Source of the DNA: CAZQLE01 sp964593905
Lineage (GTDB): Bacteria > Chloroflexota > Anaerolineae > Anaerolineales > Anaerolineaceae
NCBI GenBank assembly: GCA_964593905.1
Contig: CAZQLE010000004.1
Location: forward strand, 1-62,725
Direction: 5' to 3'
DNA: 62,725 nucleotides
The number at the start of each line of letters is the position of its first letter. Within the stretch, counting starts at the first letter, position 1. Made by a program: the position numbers and the translations under genes. Of the stretch, positions 1-7,886 are shown in pieces. The notes under the pieces were generated by a model. It had not been told where the DNA came from. It ran no database searches and was given only the letters and a program-made list of their open reading frames with translations.

Positions 1-568
1 CGTTGATCATCTGCCGTTTCACCATCCACGAGCCACCCACGGCGTGGATTTTCTCCGCGCCCAGATAGTCGGCCAGGTTTTCGGGTTTGATCCCGCCGGT
101 CGGGATGAATTTAACCTGCGGGAAGGGGTCGGAAATGGCCTTGATGGCTTTGAGCCCGCCCATGGTTTCGGCCGGGAAAAATTTCAGGAGGCTTAAGTTC
201 AATTTTAGGGCGTGCATCATCTCGGTGGGTGTAACTGCGCCCGCCAGAAGCGGAATTTTGTTTTCCTGTGCCCAGCGGACCAGATCTTCATCCAGGCCGG
301 GAGAGACCAGATACTGCGCTCCGGCAGCGACAGCCTTTTCGGCCTGTGCGCGGTTAAGCACCGTCCCGGCGCCCAGCAGCACGTGGGGTTCCTGTCGGGC
401 AACCAGCCGAATGGCATCTAGTGCGGCCGGGGTGCGCAGGGTGATCTCTGCCACCGGCAGCCCGCCGGAGCCCAGCGCTTGAACCAGCGGAAGGATCCGT
501 TCGGCGGTATCGATCTCGATGACCGGGATGACGCCCAGGGTGTGGAATTGATCAAAAATAGGTTCCAT
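1..568 (-). CDS. eda: KDPG/KHG aldolase, 3' end beyond window
   Basis: Class I aldolase that cleaves 2-keto-3-deoxy-6-phosphogluconate (or 4-hydroxy-2-oxoglutarate) to pyruvate and an aldehyde. I translated the reverse strand from the ATG at 568. It begins MEPIFDQFHTLGVIPVIEID and shows the family marks in order: the catalytic-Glu segment EITLRTP, GAGTVLN, the Schiff-base lysine segment LKFFPAE, and IPTGGIKPEN. About 189 codons are present of a usual ~205-215, so only the C-terminus is missing at the left edge. The start lies 2 nt after the stop of the PTE-type gene, so it is the last visible gene of the left arm of the sugar locus. It probably performs the final aldol cleavage of an Entner-Doudoroff-like route. 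Confidence 0.93.
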   Translation of the reverse strand, partial: MEPIFDQFHTLGVIPVIEIDTAERILPLVQALGSGGLPVAEITLRTPAALDAIRLVARQEPHVLLGAGTVLNRAQAEKAVAAGAQYLVSPGLDEDLVRWAQENKIPLLAGAVTPTEMMHALKLNLSLLKFFPAETMGGLKAIKAISDPFPQVKFIPTGGIKPENLADYLGAEKIHAVGGSWMVKRQMIN

Positions 569-570
569 AT

Positions 571-1488
571 TTAGAAGGCCAGAAATGCAGCCGGGTTTTC
601 AACGAGCAGGATGTGAATATCCTTCTCGCTTACCCCGGCCGCCCTTAGTTGGGGGATGAATCGCGTTAGCAAATGGGCGATCCCATCTACAAACGGGTTA
701 TGAGTGTGCCAGGCAGATTTGCGCGCCGTGTCTCCTGAGAGTAAGATCTGGCGAAGGTAGCCGGCTTTGATTAATTCAACAATCAATTGAATGCGTTCGC
801 AATCGGGCCAGTATTTTTCTTTGCCGATCTGGTCAAAACCAAGATATACACCGGTTCTGGCAATATCCAGGCAGGTCTGCAACGCCAGACCGCGGTCCAA
901 ATGCCCGATCAATATGCGTTCTGGAGCGACGCGCGCTTTTTGAAGCAGCTCAATCTGTTCCAGCGCAAAGGTGCCCGCTTCGGTGTGTGTGCTGAGCGGT
1001 GCGCCGGTCGTTTGGTGGGCCAGCCCGGCAGCCTGAATGGCACACAGCTCACATTCGTATGCGCGGTCTTTGCTGGTGGCGGCTTTAATCACCCCGGCGC
1101 GGACATCGGTATTGTCCATGCCCGTACAAATATCGGTGATGATCTGGCCGGCGATTTGCTCAACGGTTTTGCCAGATAGCCCCGGACTGCTGAATTTGTG
1201 TTTGTGGTGACCGGTGGCAGCGATAATGTGTGTGTTGGCTGCCCGGGCGATTTGTTTGAGTTCGAGCGGCGCGCGGCCAATTTCGGCCGTGGTCATTTCT
1301 ACCAGTGCGCTGCCGCCGCCCGATCTAAAATACCGCAGTTCAGCAACGGCCGCCGGGATCGAATCAAACCCCAGGTCGGGGTCTTCATCCTGATAGGGTT
1401 CAGGCAAGCTCCAGAGCAAATGTTCGTGGCAGGTTGTGACGCCAAGATCACCGGGGTCGATATCTCCAAGGACAGTGCGAATGATCAT
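571..1488 (-). CDS. Phosphotriesterase-family metal hydrolase, probable sugar lactonase
   Basis: A 305-residue amidohydrolase of the phosphotriesterase-like group. The metal ligands can be placed: His21 and His23 (TCHEHLLW), a probable carbamylated Lys135 (GVIKAAT), His168 (STHTEAG), His196 (IGHLDRG) and Asp253 (SGDTAR). PTE-like enzymes in sugar operons commonly open sugar or phospho-sugar lactones rather than hydrolyse phosphotriesters. Placement between an FAD oxidoreductase/SDR pair and KDPG aldolase fits a lactonase step, which is inference. The ATG at 1488 follows a GGGAGAG Shine-Dalgarno sequence. No signal peptide, so cytoplasmic. Confidence 0.88.
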   Translation of the reverse strand: MIIRTVLGDIDPGDLGVTTCHEHLLWSLPEPYQDEDPDLGFDSIPAAVAELRYFRSGGGSALVEMTTAEIGRAPLELKQIARAANTHIIAATGHHKHKFSSPGLSGKTVEQIAGQIITDICTGMDNTDVRAGVIKAATSKDRAYECELCAIQAAGLAHQTTGAPLSTHTEAGTFALEQIELLQKARVAPERILIGHLDRGLALQTCLDIARTGVYLGFDQIGKEKYWPDCERIQLIVELIKAGYLRQILLSGDTARKSAWHTHNPFVDGIAHLLTRFIPQLRAAGVSEKDIHILLVENPAAFLAF

Positions 1489-1515
1489 TCTCTCTCCCGC
1501 GGCACGGTATTATGG

Positions 1516-2802
1516 TTAATCCAGCAGGGCCCCAAGTTCACGCAGCCCCGCCTGGATATGTGTGGTATTGAGGCTGCGCGGGGTCTGGTTTGTGTTGGAT
1601 GCCAGCGCCGCGGCCACCCCAGCGGCCTGACCCATGGCCATGCACTGCGCCATGTTGCGCACCGAGGCGTGGGCATCATGGTCGGCCGAGAGACAGCGGC
1701 CCACTACCAGCAGCCGCTCAATTTTTTGGGGCAGCAACGCGCGGTAGGGAATCTGGTAAGTCTCACCGGCGGGCAAATATTCCCAGCGGGTATCCCGGCC
1801 GGCGTGGTGCTCTTCGATGGGTGCGCCACACTGGGCGATGCCGTCTTCAAATTTGCGGGCCGAAAGCACATCTTCGCGCGTCAGACGATATTCGCCAAAA
1901 ATTCTGCGGCTTTCGCGCACGCCAATCTGGGTGCTTAACCCGCCCAGGGCGGCATTTTCATAGCCCGGAATGCGCTCAACCAGAAAACGGGTATATTCCA
2001 TCGCCTGACGGCGGCCTTCGATTTCGGCCTGGCTTAACTGGAAGACGTCATTGGGGTCAATGCCGGTGACGCGGGTCATGTTGGTTGCCATCACCCCCGG
2101 CAGGGTGGTGATGTGGACGCTGCCTTCTTTGCGGGGCAGGTCATAGCCCCCGGCAGCCGCCATCTGTGCGTGCAATTCGGCTTTCTTAACCTGGCTGGCG
2201 CGCTCGACATCCACATTGATTAATTTGAAGGTGGTGGTTAAGGATTGGATGGGCCCGTCTTTTGCGCTGTCAAACGGCACTCCGGAGTGGGCGGCGATAT
2301 CGGCATCCCCTGTGGCATCGATGATAATCCCGGCCGGCAGGTGGTGCAGCCCGGCTTTGTTGGCGATGATCACGCCCCTGATTTCATCCTGTTCGCAGAC
2401 TACATCCACCACCAGCGAGTGGTACAGAATGCGCACACCCGCCTGGACGGCGAGCTGTTCCAGGACAATTTTCAATATTTCGGGGTCGTAGGTGATGCCC
2501 TGGCCTGCGCCGTAGGTGTTGGGGCGGTAGAGGGCCGCCTTGCACTTGAACAGTTCATCCACCACCCGGTCGGGCACACCACCCACCACTTTGCGCGATG
2601 GGTCGCCGGGGGTATAAAAACCGTAGAACGTATCCAACAACTGGGTGCTGATGCCGCCCATAAACCCGTAGCGTTCCACCAGGGTCACATGCGCGCCACG
2701 GAGGGCCGCGGTAATTGCGGCGGTGGCCCCGGCCGAACCGGAACCCACCACCAGGACATCGGCGGCAGGCAGGGGGTTAATTTTGCGAGTGAAATTTTCC
2801 AT
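1516..2802 (-). CDS. FAD-dependent oxidoreductase (FAD_oxidored family)
   Basis: A 428-residue flavoprotein. The N-terminus has the dinucleotide-binding fold DVLVVGSGSAGATAAI followed by VTLVERYGFMGG. An internal IIDATGDADIAAHSG segment and the C-terminal CLSADHDAHASVRNMAQCMAMG stretch are typical of the FAD_oxidored (PF12831-like) group found in polysaccharide and sugar loci. The frame stays open to 2844, but that would overlap the SDR gene; the ATG at 2802 (MENFTRKIN) leaves a normal 19-nt gap and is preferred. Cytoplasmic. It may oxidise a sugar hydroxyl or a double bond; the substrate is unknown. Confidence 0.87.
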   Translation of the reverse strand: MENFTRKINPLPAADVLVVGSGSAGATAAITAALRGAHVTLVERYGFMGGISTQLLDTFYGFYTPGDPSRKVVGGVPDRVVDELFKCKAALYRPNTYGAGQGITYDPEILKIVLEQLAVQAGVRILYHSLVVDVVCEQDEIRGVIIANKAGLHHLPAGIIIDATGDADIAAHSGVPFDSAKDGPIQSLTTTFKLINVDVERASQVKKAELHAQMAAAGGYDLPRKEGSVHITTLPGVMATNMTRVTGIDPNDVFQLSQAEIEGRRQAMEYTRFLVERIPGYENAALGGLSTQIGVRESRRIFGEYRLTREDVLSARKFEDGIAQCGAPIEEHHAGRDTRWEYLPAGETYQIPYRALLPQKIERLLVVGRCLSADHDAHASVRNMAQCMAMGQAAGVAAALASNTNQTPRSLNTTHIQAGLRELGALLD

Positions 2803-2821
2803 TCGGGTTTCCGCTTTCCGC

Positions 2822-3592
2822 TTAACGAACGGTCCAACCACCATCGACGGTCAGCACTGCCCCGGTGACAAACGAGGCTGCATCTGAGGCGAGATAGAGC
2901 GCTGCCCGGGCAACGTCGCCGGGGGTGCCAAAGTCACCGGTCAGGGGTTGCAATTGCGGCAGCCGGGCGCGGATGAGCTCGTTTTCCTGGGCGCGTTTGC
3001 TCATTGGGGTGGCGATCAGCCCCGGACAAATGACATTGGCCCGAATGCCGCGCGGAGCATAATAAGCGGCAATCGAACGGGTGAGGCTGATGGCGGCCCC
3101 TTTGCTGGCTGCATAAGCATGGGTGGAAAAATCATCATCCCCGCCGACCATGCCCAGCACAGAAGAAACGGTCACGATGGCGCCGCTGTGCTGCGGCAGC
3201 ATGGCTTGCAGGGCGTATTTGCAGCAGTAAAACACGCTGTCCAGGTTTAAGGCCAGGGTCTTTTGCCAGCCGTCGATCGAACAGGCATCCGCCGGGCCGT
3301 CGCCCCATCTGCGGCCGGACCCGCCGGCCACATTTACCAGCACATCCAGCCGGCCGTAACGATCGACCACCTGCTGTACGGCCGCCTCAACCTGGGCGGG
3401 TTGGGTGACATCCAGCAGAATGCTTTCTGCCGGATGGGGGCCGTTTGACAGCGCCAGGGTGTGTTGCGCGGCCTCGCGGTTGATTTCGAAGAGGATCACC
3501 TGTGCGCCATTCTCCACACATAACTGCGCCGTGGCCTGGCCGATGCCACTGCCGCCGCCAGTGACGATGACAACTTTGTCTTTGAGCAGCAT
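2822..3592 (-). CDS. Short-chain dehydrogenase/reductase (SDR)
   Basis: A 256-residue classical SDR. Cofactor site TGGGSGIG at residues 11-18, NVAG near 87-90, catalytic Ser143/Ser144 in TVSSVLG, and the YAASK pair Tyr160/Lys164. The C-terminus FVTGAVLTVDGGW is the usual SDR end. The ATG at 3592 lies 1 nt beyond the SIS-gene stop; an in-frame ATG at 3604 would overlap that gene and is also possible. In this operon it probably oxidises a sugar or polyol alcohol with NAD(P)+. Stretches open far upstream in this frame belong to the SIS gene. Confidence 0.92.
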   Translation of the reverse strand: MLLKDKVVIVTGGGSGIGQATAQLCVENGAQVILFEINREAAQHTLALSNGPHPAESILLDVTQPAQVEAAVQQVVDRYGRLDVLVNVAGGSGRRWGDGPADACSIDGWQKTLALNLDSVFYCCKYALQAMLPQHSGAIVTVSSVLGMVGGDDDFSTHAYAASKGAAISLTRSIAAYYAPRGIRANVICPGLIATPMSKRAQENELIRARLPQLQPLTGDFGTPGDVARAALYLASDAASFVTGAVLTVDGGWTVR

Positions 3593-3593
3593 C

Positions 3594-4370
3594 TCAGCAG
3601 CCATAGACCTTGCGAATGCGGGCGCGATAGTCATCATAGCAGTCGTCGAAACGTTTCTTTGAGGCTTCGCTGCCGATAAAATAACTGTTGGTGAGCACAA
3701 TGGGCGGCTTGCCCAGCGCGGTGAGCTTTTCGGCGATCCGGCATTTGAGGGCGTTGGTGACGGTGGCGGTGCCGATGGTGGAGCCGGGGCCGACCGGGTC
3801 GCTGAGACCCGGAATGCGCACCAGCGCATCGCCTGGCGGGGTGCAGTTATCGATGACGATGTCGGCAATATCCGGAAGTTTTTTGCCGCTGGAGTGCAGC
3901 GCTTTGGATGCATGACAATGATCCAGCGAGACCACCGCAATGACCGGCAGGTTGAGCCGTTTTGCTTCCAGGGCAACATCGATGACGACTTCGTTAATGC
4001 CGCTGTTGGAAAACAACAGGAAACAATCGGGTGCGCTGAAGACAAAATTGCGCAAGATCACCTGACCCAGGCCTTCAACATGTTCGAGGAACATGGCCTG
4101 GCGCTGACCGTTTGAGCCGACCACCAGGTTGTGAAAGGTGAGCGACAGCTCGACAATTGGATGAAAGCCGGGAAAGCTGCCGTGACGGGGGAACATCTCT
4201 TCGACAAAAATACGCGAATGACCGGTGCCAAACATGTGCACCAGGCCCTCGCCGGCGATGCTCTGAGCGCAAATTTCGGCGGCTTGCTCGATCGCCCCCA
4301 TTTGTGTGGTGCGGATGCGCTCAATGATTGCCTGTGATTGATCCATATAATCCAAAGCCGAGTTGCTCAT
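3594..4370 (-). CDS. SIS-domain sugar-phosphate-binding protein (UPF0309-like)
   Basis: A 258-residue protein with one sugar isomerase (SIS) fold: VHMFGTGHSRIF near residues 44-55, LLFSNSGINEVVIDVALEAK near 118-137, and IAVVSLDHC after it. It resembles the UPF0309/sugar isomerase-domain family, which binds phosphosugars; members are often annotated without a demonstrated reaction. The ATG at 4370 follows AAGGAGC. It is separated from the GntR gene by 53 nt and is nearly fused to the SDR. It may isomerise or sense a phosphosugar in this pathway. Confidence 0.85.
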   Translation of the reverse strand: MSNSALDYMDQSQAIIERIRTTQMGAIEQAAEICAQSIAGEGLVHMFGTGHSRIFVEEMFPRHGSFPGFHPIVELSLTFHNLVVGSNGQRQAMFLEHVEGLGQVILRNFVFSAPDCFLLFSNSGINEVVIDVALEAKRLNLPVIAVVSLDHCHASKALHSSGKKLPDIADIVIDNCTPPGDALVRIPGLSDPVGPGSTIGTATVTNALKCRIAEKLTALGKPPIVLTNSYFIGSEASKKRFDDCYDDYRARIRKVYGC

Positions 4371-4423
4371 AAGGCTCCTTGCTGGATGATTTATTTTTAT
4401 TTAATTAACCACTTCAACCAGCG

Positions 4424-5176
4424 TTATTTGTCACAACAGGTCTGGGTGGATGTAAATTCATACCGGTCGGCGCGGTAATACGACATGGAGAACTCGACCA
4501 CCTCATCATCATCGGTGTAGGCGGTTGTTCCAACATAGAGCAGGGGGGTTTCTTCTGTGACCCCCAGCAATTCTGCGCGGTATTCATCGGCCGCCACCGA
4601 ACGGACCACCAGATCGAAACGGGTTACGTTGAGGTGATAATGGGTCGCCAGGATTTCATACAACGATTTGTGTTCAAAATCTTGTTGTTCTATGCCGGGG
4701 CAGCGTTCAGACAGCACAGTGCTGACCTGGTGACAGATTGGCTCATCATTTCCAAGACGCAGCCGCTCGATGGTGACGCAGGATGCGCCTTTGCGATTGC
4801 GCAGTACCGCAATATGATCGGCGTTTACGGCGCCTGCATCGATGCGGATGAGTTTTGAATTGGGGATAAGCCCCAGCTCGCGCATTTGCTGGCTGAAACT
4901 GCGGTTGAGAAAGAACTGGGTGTGGCGGGGTAAAGAGCGGACGAACGTTCCGCGGCCGGCAAACCGTTCCACCAGGTCTTCATCCACCAGGCGCGCAATG
5001 GCCTGCCGCACCGTCTGGCGGCCAACCCCATAGGCCTGGCAGATTTCGATCTCGGGCGGCAGCATTCCACCGGGGGGGATGATTTGCTGCTGGATCATCT
5101 GGTGCAGATCTAGATAGATCTGATGATAGAGCGGTATGGGGCTGTGGGGGTCAACAGGAGAATATGGGAGGGTCAT
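4424..5176 (-). CDS. GntR-family (HutC type) transcriptional regulator
   Basis: A 250-residue regulator with an N-terminal winged helix (PPEIEICQAYGVGRQTVRQAIARLVDEDLVERFAGRGTFV, about residues 39-78) and a C-terminal UTRA ligand domain (about 95-240), the HutC subgroup architecture. Its ATG overlaps the stop of the UroD-like gene in an ATGA arrangement, so the two are translationally coupled. It is the obvious candidate to control the divergent arms and to bind the 14-bp palindrome at 6442-6455; that link is inference. The effector is probably a (phospho)sugar of this pathway. Confidence 0.92.
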   Translation of the reverse strand: MTLPYSPVDPHSPIPLYHQIYLDLHQMIQQQIIPPGGMLPPEIEICQAYGVGRQTVRQAIARLVDEDLVERFAGRGTFVRSLPRHTQFFLNRSFSQQMRELGLIPNSKLIRIDAGAVNADHIAVLRNRKGASCVTIERLRLGNDEPICHQVSTVLSERCPGIEQQDFEHKSLYEILATHYHLNVTRFDLVVRSVAADEYRAELLGVTEETPLLYVGTTAYTDDDEVVEFSMSYYRADRYEFTSTQTCCDK

Positions 5177-6339
5177 ATATTATCCGATCCTATCGGGTAG
5201 CGGCCAAATTCCTGCGCGGTTTCAAAAAGTTTAATCACGTTTTCAGGCGAGACATCGGCCTGCAAGTGGTTGGAAGGAGCCAGAATGTACCCTCCGCCGG
5301 GGGCAAGCTGCGCGATGCGGGCTTTTGCCTCGCGCACCACATCTTCAAGCGAACCTGGCATGGCATGAGAAATATCGATGCCGCCCAAAAAAGTCACCTG
5401 ACCGCCAAAGTCTTTTTTGACCTCATCCAGGTTGGTGGCGGCCAACGGTTCCAGCGGGTGAATTACATCCACCCCTAGCGAAATTATTTCAGGAATCAGT
5501 CGGGTAATCGCTCCATCGCTGTGGAGCATGATCTTGATCTGGGGGTTATATTCGCGGACTCTGTTTACCAGCCGCGCGATACGGGGTTTGATGAACTTTT
5601 GAAACATGCGGGGTGAAACAATTGTGGCTGTGTTGCCCGCATAGTCATCTCCGGGCAGTTCGATCATATCAAACCAGCGCCCTCCGGCCTGGAGCGCAAT
5701 TTGCAGCAGCCCTTCGATGGCGTCTGTGATCTTATCCAGCAGCGCGTGGGCGAACTCGGGGTTCGTGGCCATATCGACCAGAAAATTCTCAGTGCCACGC
5801 AGATCACAGGCCGTCTGGAAAGGCCCATGCGAGGCCACCATGCGCATCACAATGAAGTAATCTGTGTTTTCACGCAGCGTCTGGGCCCTTTCTGCCAGAC
5901 CGTGCGTCCAACGCCGATCGGTCAGATCGGGCCAGCGAACCAGGCGGGCAATATCCTCCACACTGGCCGCGTTTTTTAGAATGCCATCGCCGGCGTAATA
6001 GTAGGGCAGGGCGCGCTTCCATACCTGGCCGTAAGAATCATGGAAGGTATCGTCATCTTCACCCGCAATGACAGGGCTGTTGGGCAACAGCCCCGGCCAG
6101 CAATAGCGGGTATCTATGCCCAGTTTTTCAAGAACGCGGTCATCCATATATGAAATGCTGTGTCCGCTGCGAAAAGGCGCAACCGGTTGACCCAGTTCAA
6201 GTTCTCTGACCAGGTTTAGATACAGGGTATCAATTAAACCATAGGGGCCGCCGCACAACGCCAGGGGGACACGGTCTGGCTCCTGGTGGTTGATGGCCGT
6301 AAGAACACGTTCGCGTGGGAGCATGGCTGTTGGTTTCAA
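5173..6339 (-). CDS. Uroporphyrinogen decarboxylase (URO-D) superfamily protein
   Basis: A 388-residue TIM-barrel protein of the UroD/MtaA/CmuA superfamily. Recognisable parts are LPRERVLTAINHQEPDRVPLALCGG at the N-terminus, a central MRMVASHGPFQTACDLRGTENFLVDM region, and a C-terminal LHSDGAITRLIPEIISLGVDVIHPLEPLAATNLDEVKKDFGGQVTFLGGID region. True UroD functions in haem synthesis are unlikely here, since no haem genes are near. MtaA/CmuA-type members act in methyl transfer, but no corrinoid protein is present. I chose the TTG at 6339 because AGGA lies 7 nt before it; the ATG at 6324 is the alternative. First gene of the left arm. Confidence 0.85.
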   Translation of the reverse strand: MKPTAMLPRERVLTAINHQEPDRVPLALCGGPYGLIDTLYLNLVRELELGQPVAPFRSGHSISYMDDRVLEKLGIDTRYCWPGLLPNSPVIAGEDDDTFHDSYGQVWKRALPYYYAGDGILKNAASVEDIARLVRWPDLTDRRWTHGLAERAQTLRENTDYFIVMRMVASHGPFQTACDLRGTENFLVDMATNPEFAHALLDKITDAIEGLLQIALQAGGRWFDMIELPGDDYAGNTATIVSPRMFQKFIKPRIARLVNRVREYNPQIKIMLHSDGAITRLIPEIISLGVDVIHPLEPLAATNLDEVKKDFGGQVTFLGGIDISHAMPGSLEDVVREAKARIAQLAPGGGYILAPSNHLQADVSPENVIKLFETAQEFGRYPIGSDNI

Positions 6340-6378
6340 GAGAGAGTCCTGTTGTTTAATGTTAGTACAATAGATCAA

Positions 6379-6407
6379 ATTGTAGCGTATTATCCGTTTG
6401 TCCGCAA
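6379..6407 (-). promoter_or_regulatory. Predicted promoter of the left (minus-strand) arm
   Basis: On the minus strand TTGCGG (6402-6407) and TACAAT (6379-6384) are separated by 17 nt. The start site would lie about 35 nt before the TTG start of the UroD-like gene. Sequence match only. Confidence 0.5.
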
Positions 6408-6410
6408 GTA

Positions 6411-6439
6411 TTGACGGGAACAATTAAGCCATATATAAT
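6411..6439 (+). promoter_or_regulatory. Predicted sigma-70 promoter of the right arm
   Basis: TTGACG (6411-6416) and a perfect TATAAT (6434-6439) are separated by exactly 17 nt. The expected start site, near 6446, lies inside the palindrome at 6442-6455. The Gfo/Idh start codon is 40 nt further on and has an AGGAGG Shine-Dalgarno sequence. Confidence 0.75.
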
Positions 6440-6441
6440 CT

Positions 6442-6455
6442 AATGTACGTACATT
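6442..6455. promoter_or_regulatory. Perfect 14-bp palindrome, candidate GntR operator
   Basis: AATGTACGTACATT reads the same on both strands and sits over the predicted transcription start of the right arm, where bound repressor would block initiation. HutC-type GntR regulators bind short palindromes of this kind, and one is encoded 1.3 kb away. No second copy was noticed in the window. Confidence 0.6.
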
Positions 6456-6486
6456 TCCGGCAACAAAAAACATCCAGGAGGAATCT

Positions 6487-7683
6487 ATGCATAAAATTGC
6501 CATGCTCGGCACAGGTTTAATTGGCCGTTTTTACACCATGAGCCTGTTGAACTTTCGCGGTAAGGATGAGATCAAAGTTGTATGTTCGGCGAGTGCGGAG
6601 GATGCGGCTAAATTTGCCGGGGAATTTAATATCCCACGGTGGACAACCGACATGGCCGAGGCCATTAATGACCCGGAAATTGATACGGTGATTGTTGGGT
6701 TGCCCAATTTTCTGCATAAAAAAGCAGTGCTGCTTGCTGCCGAGGCCGGAAAAGCAGTGTTGTGCACCAAACCGCTGGGCACCAGCGCGGAAGAAGCGTT
6801 GGAAATGTTGAATGCGGTTGAGAAGGCCGGCGTCTTCCACGGCTATCTGGAAGATCTGGTTTACACCCCAAAGACTCTCAAAGCCCTGGATTCAACCCGG
6901 AAGGGCGCGCTGGGTAAGGTGTTGTGGGCCCGTTCACGCGAGACGCATGGCGGCCCGCACAGCGATTGGTTCTGGGACAAGAAGCTGTCGGGCGGCGGCG
7001 CAATTGTGGATATGGGCTGCCACTGCATCGAAATTGCACGCAGTTTTATTGGTAAAGAGAACCGGCCGATTGAATTAACCTGCTGGGCCGATACCCAGGT
7101 GCACCCGATTGACGCCGAAGATCACGCGGTGGGGCTGGTGAAGTATGATAACGGTGCCATCGGTCAGTTTGAGGTGAGCTGGACCTTCAGAGGCGGGATG
7201 GATTTGCGCGATGAGGTTTCGGGCACCGAGGGCACCATCTGGTTGAATCACTGGATGCGCACGGGCTTTGAACTGTTTACCAGCGTAGGCCAGGGCGGGT
7301 ACGTGGCCGAAAAAGCCGAAGGCGAGACGGGCTGGATGTTCCCGGTGGGCGATGAAATCGGCTCGCTTGGGTATGTCGAGATGTTCATGGATATGTTCAA
7401 TTCCATGGATCAGGGCAAGGCCCCGATGGAGACCTTTTATGACGGCTATATCGTCAATGTGATCATGGATACCTGCTACAAAGCGGCTGAAAGCAAGAAA
7501 TGGGAGCCCATCGAAATTAAAGAGTGGCGCGGCGGTTCGGGAAAGAAATCGGACGAGGTGGCTTTCAAAGATTATGACGCCGGGCATTTCTTGATTAAAG
7601 AAGAGCGGATGCCGAGCGGCAAATTGAAGATCATCACCAAAGACAAGAAAACGGGAGAAATCGCCCAGATTATTCGTGATTAA
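6487..7683 (+). CDS. Gfo/Idh/MocA-family oxidoreductase (first copy)
   Basis: A 398-residue NAD(P)-dependent sugar or polyol dehydrogenase. N-terminal Rossmann motif GTGLIG at residues 8-13. The usual EKP motif is CTKPLG here (Lys95-Pro96), keeping the key lysine but losing the Glu. DMGCHCIEIARSF at about 175-187 carries the family's catalytic His179. ATG 6487 follows AGGAGG. The C-terminus (KKSDEVAFKDYDAGHFLIKEERMPSGKLKIITKDKKTGEI) extends beyond the usual ~350 residues. First gene of the right arm, directly downstream of the palindrome-controlled promoter. Substrate unknown. Confidence 0.92.
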   Translation: MHKIAMLGTGLIGRFYTMSLLNFRGKDEIKVVCSASAEDAAKFAGEFNIPRWTTDMAEAINDPEIDTVIVGLPNFLHKKAVLLAAEAGKAVLCTKPLGTSAEEALEMLNAVEKAGVFHGYLEDLVYTPKTLKALDSTRKGALGKVLWARSRETHGGPHSDWFWDKKLSGGGAIVDMGCHCIEIARSFIGKENRPIELTCWADTQVHPIDAEDHAVGLVKYDNGAIGQFEVSWTFRGGMDLRDEVSGTEGTIWLNHWMRTGFELFTSVGQGGYVAEKAEGETGWMFPVGDEIGSLGYVEMFMDMFNSMDQGKAPMETFYDGYIVNVIMDTCYKAAESKKWEPIEIKEWRGGSGKKSDEVAFKDYDAGHFLIKEERMPSGKLKIITKDKKTGEIAQIIRD

Positions 7684-7697
7684 AATATGTTTACCGG

Positions 7698-7740
7698 ATA
7701 TTAAGAACTTTGTTTCTGAAATGAACAAAGTTCTTAATAT
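7698..7740. terminator. 17-bp perfect inverted repeat between Gfo/Idh and ROK genes
   Basis: Arms at 7698-7714 and 7724-7740 are perfectly complementary over 17 bp with a 9-nt loop. There is no run of T after the stem, so it is not a standard intrinsic terminator. It may end or stabilise the transcript. The TTTGTT/AACAAA cores also resemble operators of ROK-type (XylR-like) repressors, so it could be a protein-binding site. Confidence 0.5.
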
Positions 7741-7758
7741 TAAATTCGAACAGGGTCG

Positions 7759-7787
7759 TTGAAATAACGAAGATTGTCTGTTATAAA
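7759..7787 (+). promoter_or_regulatory. Predicted promoter of the ROK regulator gene
   Basis: TTGAAA (7759-7764) and TATAAA (7782-7787) are separated by 17 nt. It gives a leader of about 90 nt before the ATG at 7887. Confidence 0.55.
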
Positions 7788-7795
7788 AATAACAG
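7778..7795. promoter_or_regulatory. Inverted repeat over the -10 box, candidate ROK operator
   Basis: CTGTTAT-AAAA-ATAACAG is a perfect 7-bp inverted repeat that covers the predicted -10 hexamer of the ROK regulator promoter. This is the position expected for autorepression. The regulator link is inference. Confidence 0.4.
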
Positions 7796-7886
7796 TGTGA
7801 CTGTTCAGTCTTTGCAGCCTCTTTTTTGGTTTGCCTTTGCAGTTGCGCCACACCCATTTGTTTGTAAATTGAATTAAGCTGTCAGG

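Noticed and set aside
3593..4045. Upstream extension of the SDR frame (total 407 codons)
   Set aside because: It lies inside the SIS gene. The SDR fold starts at MLLKDKVVIVTGGG, and the extension has no fold.
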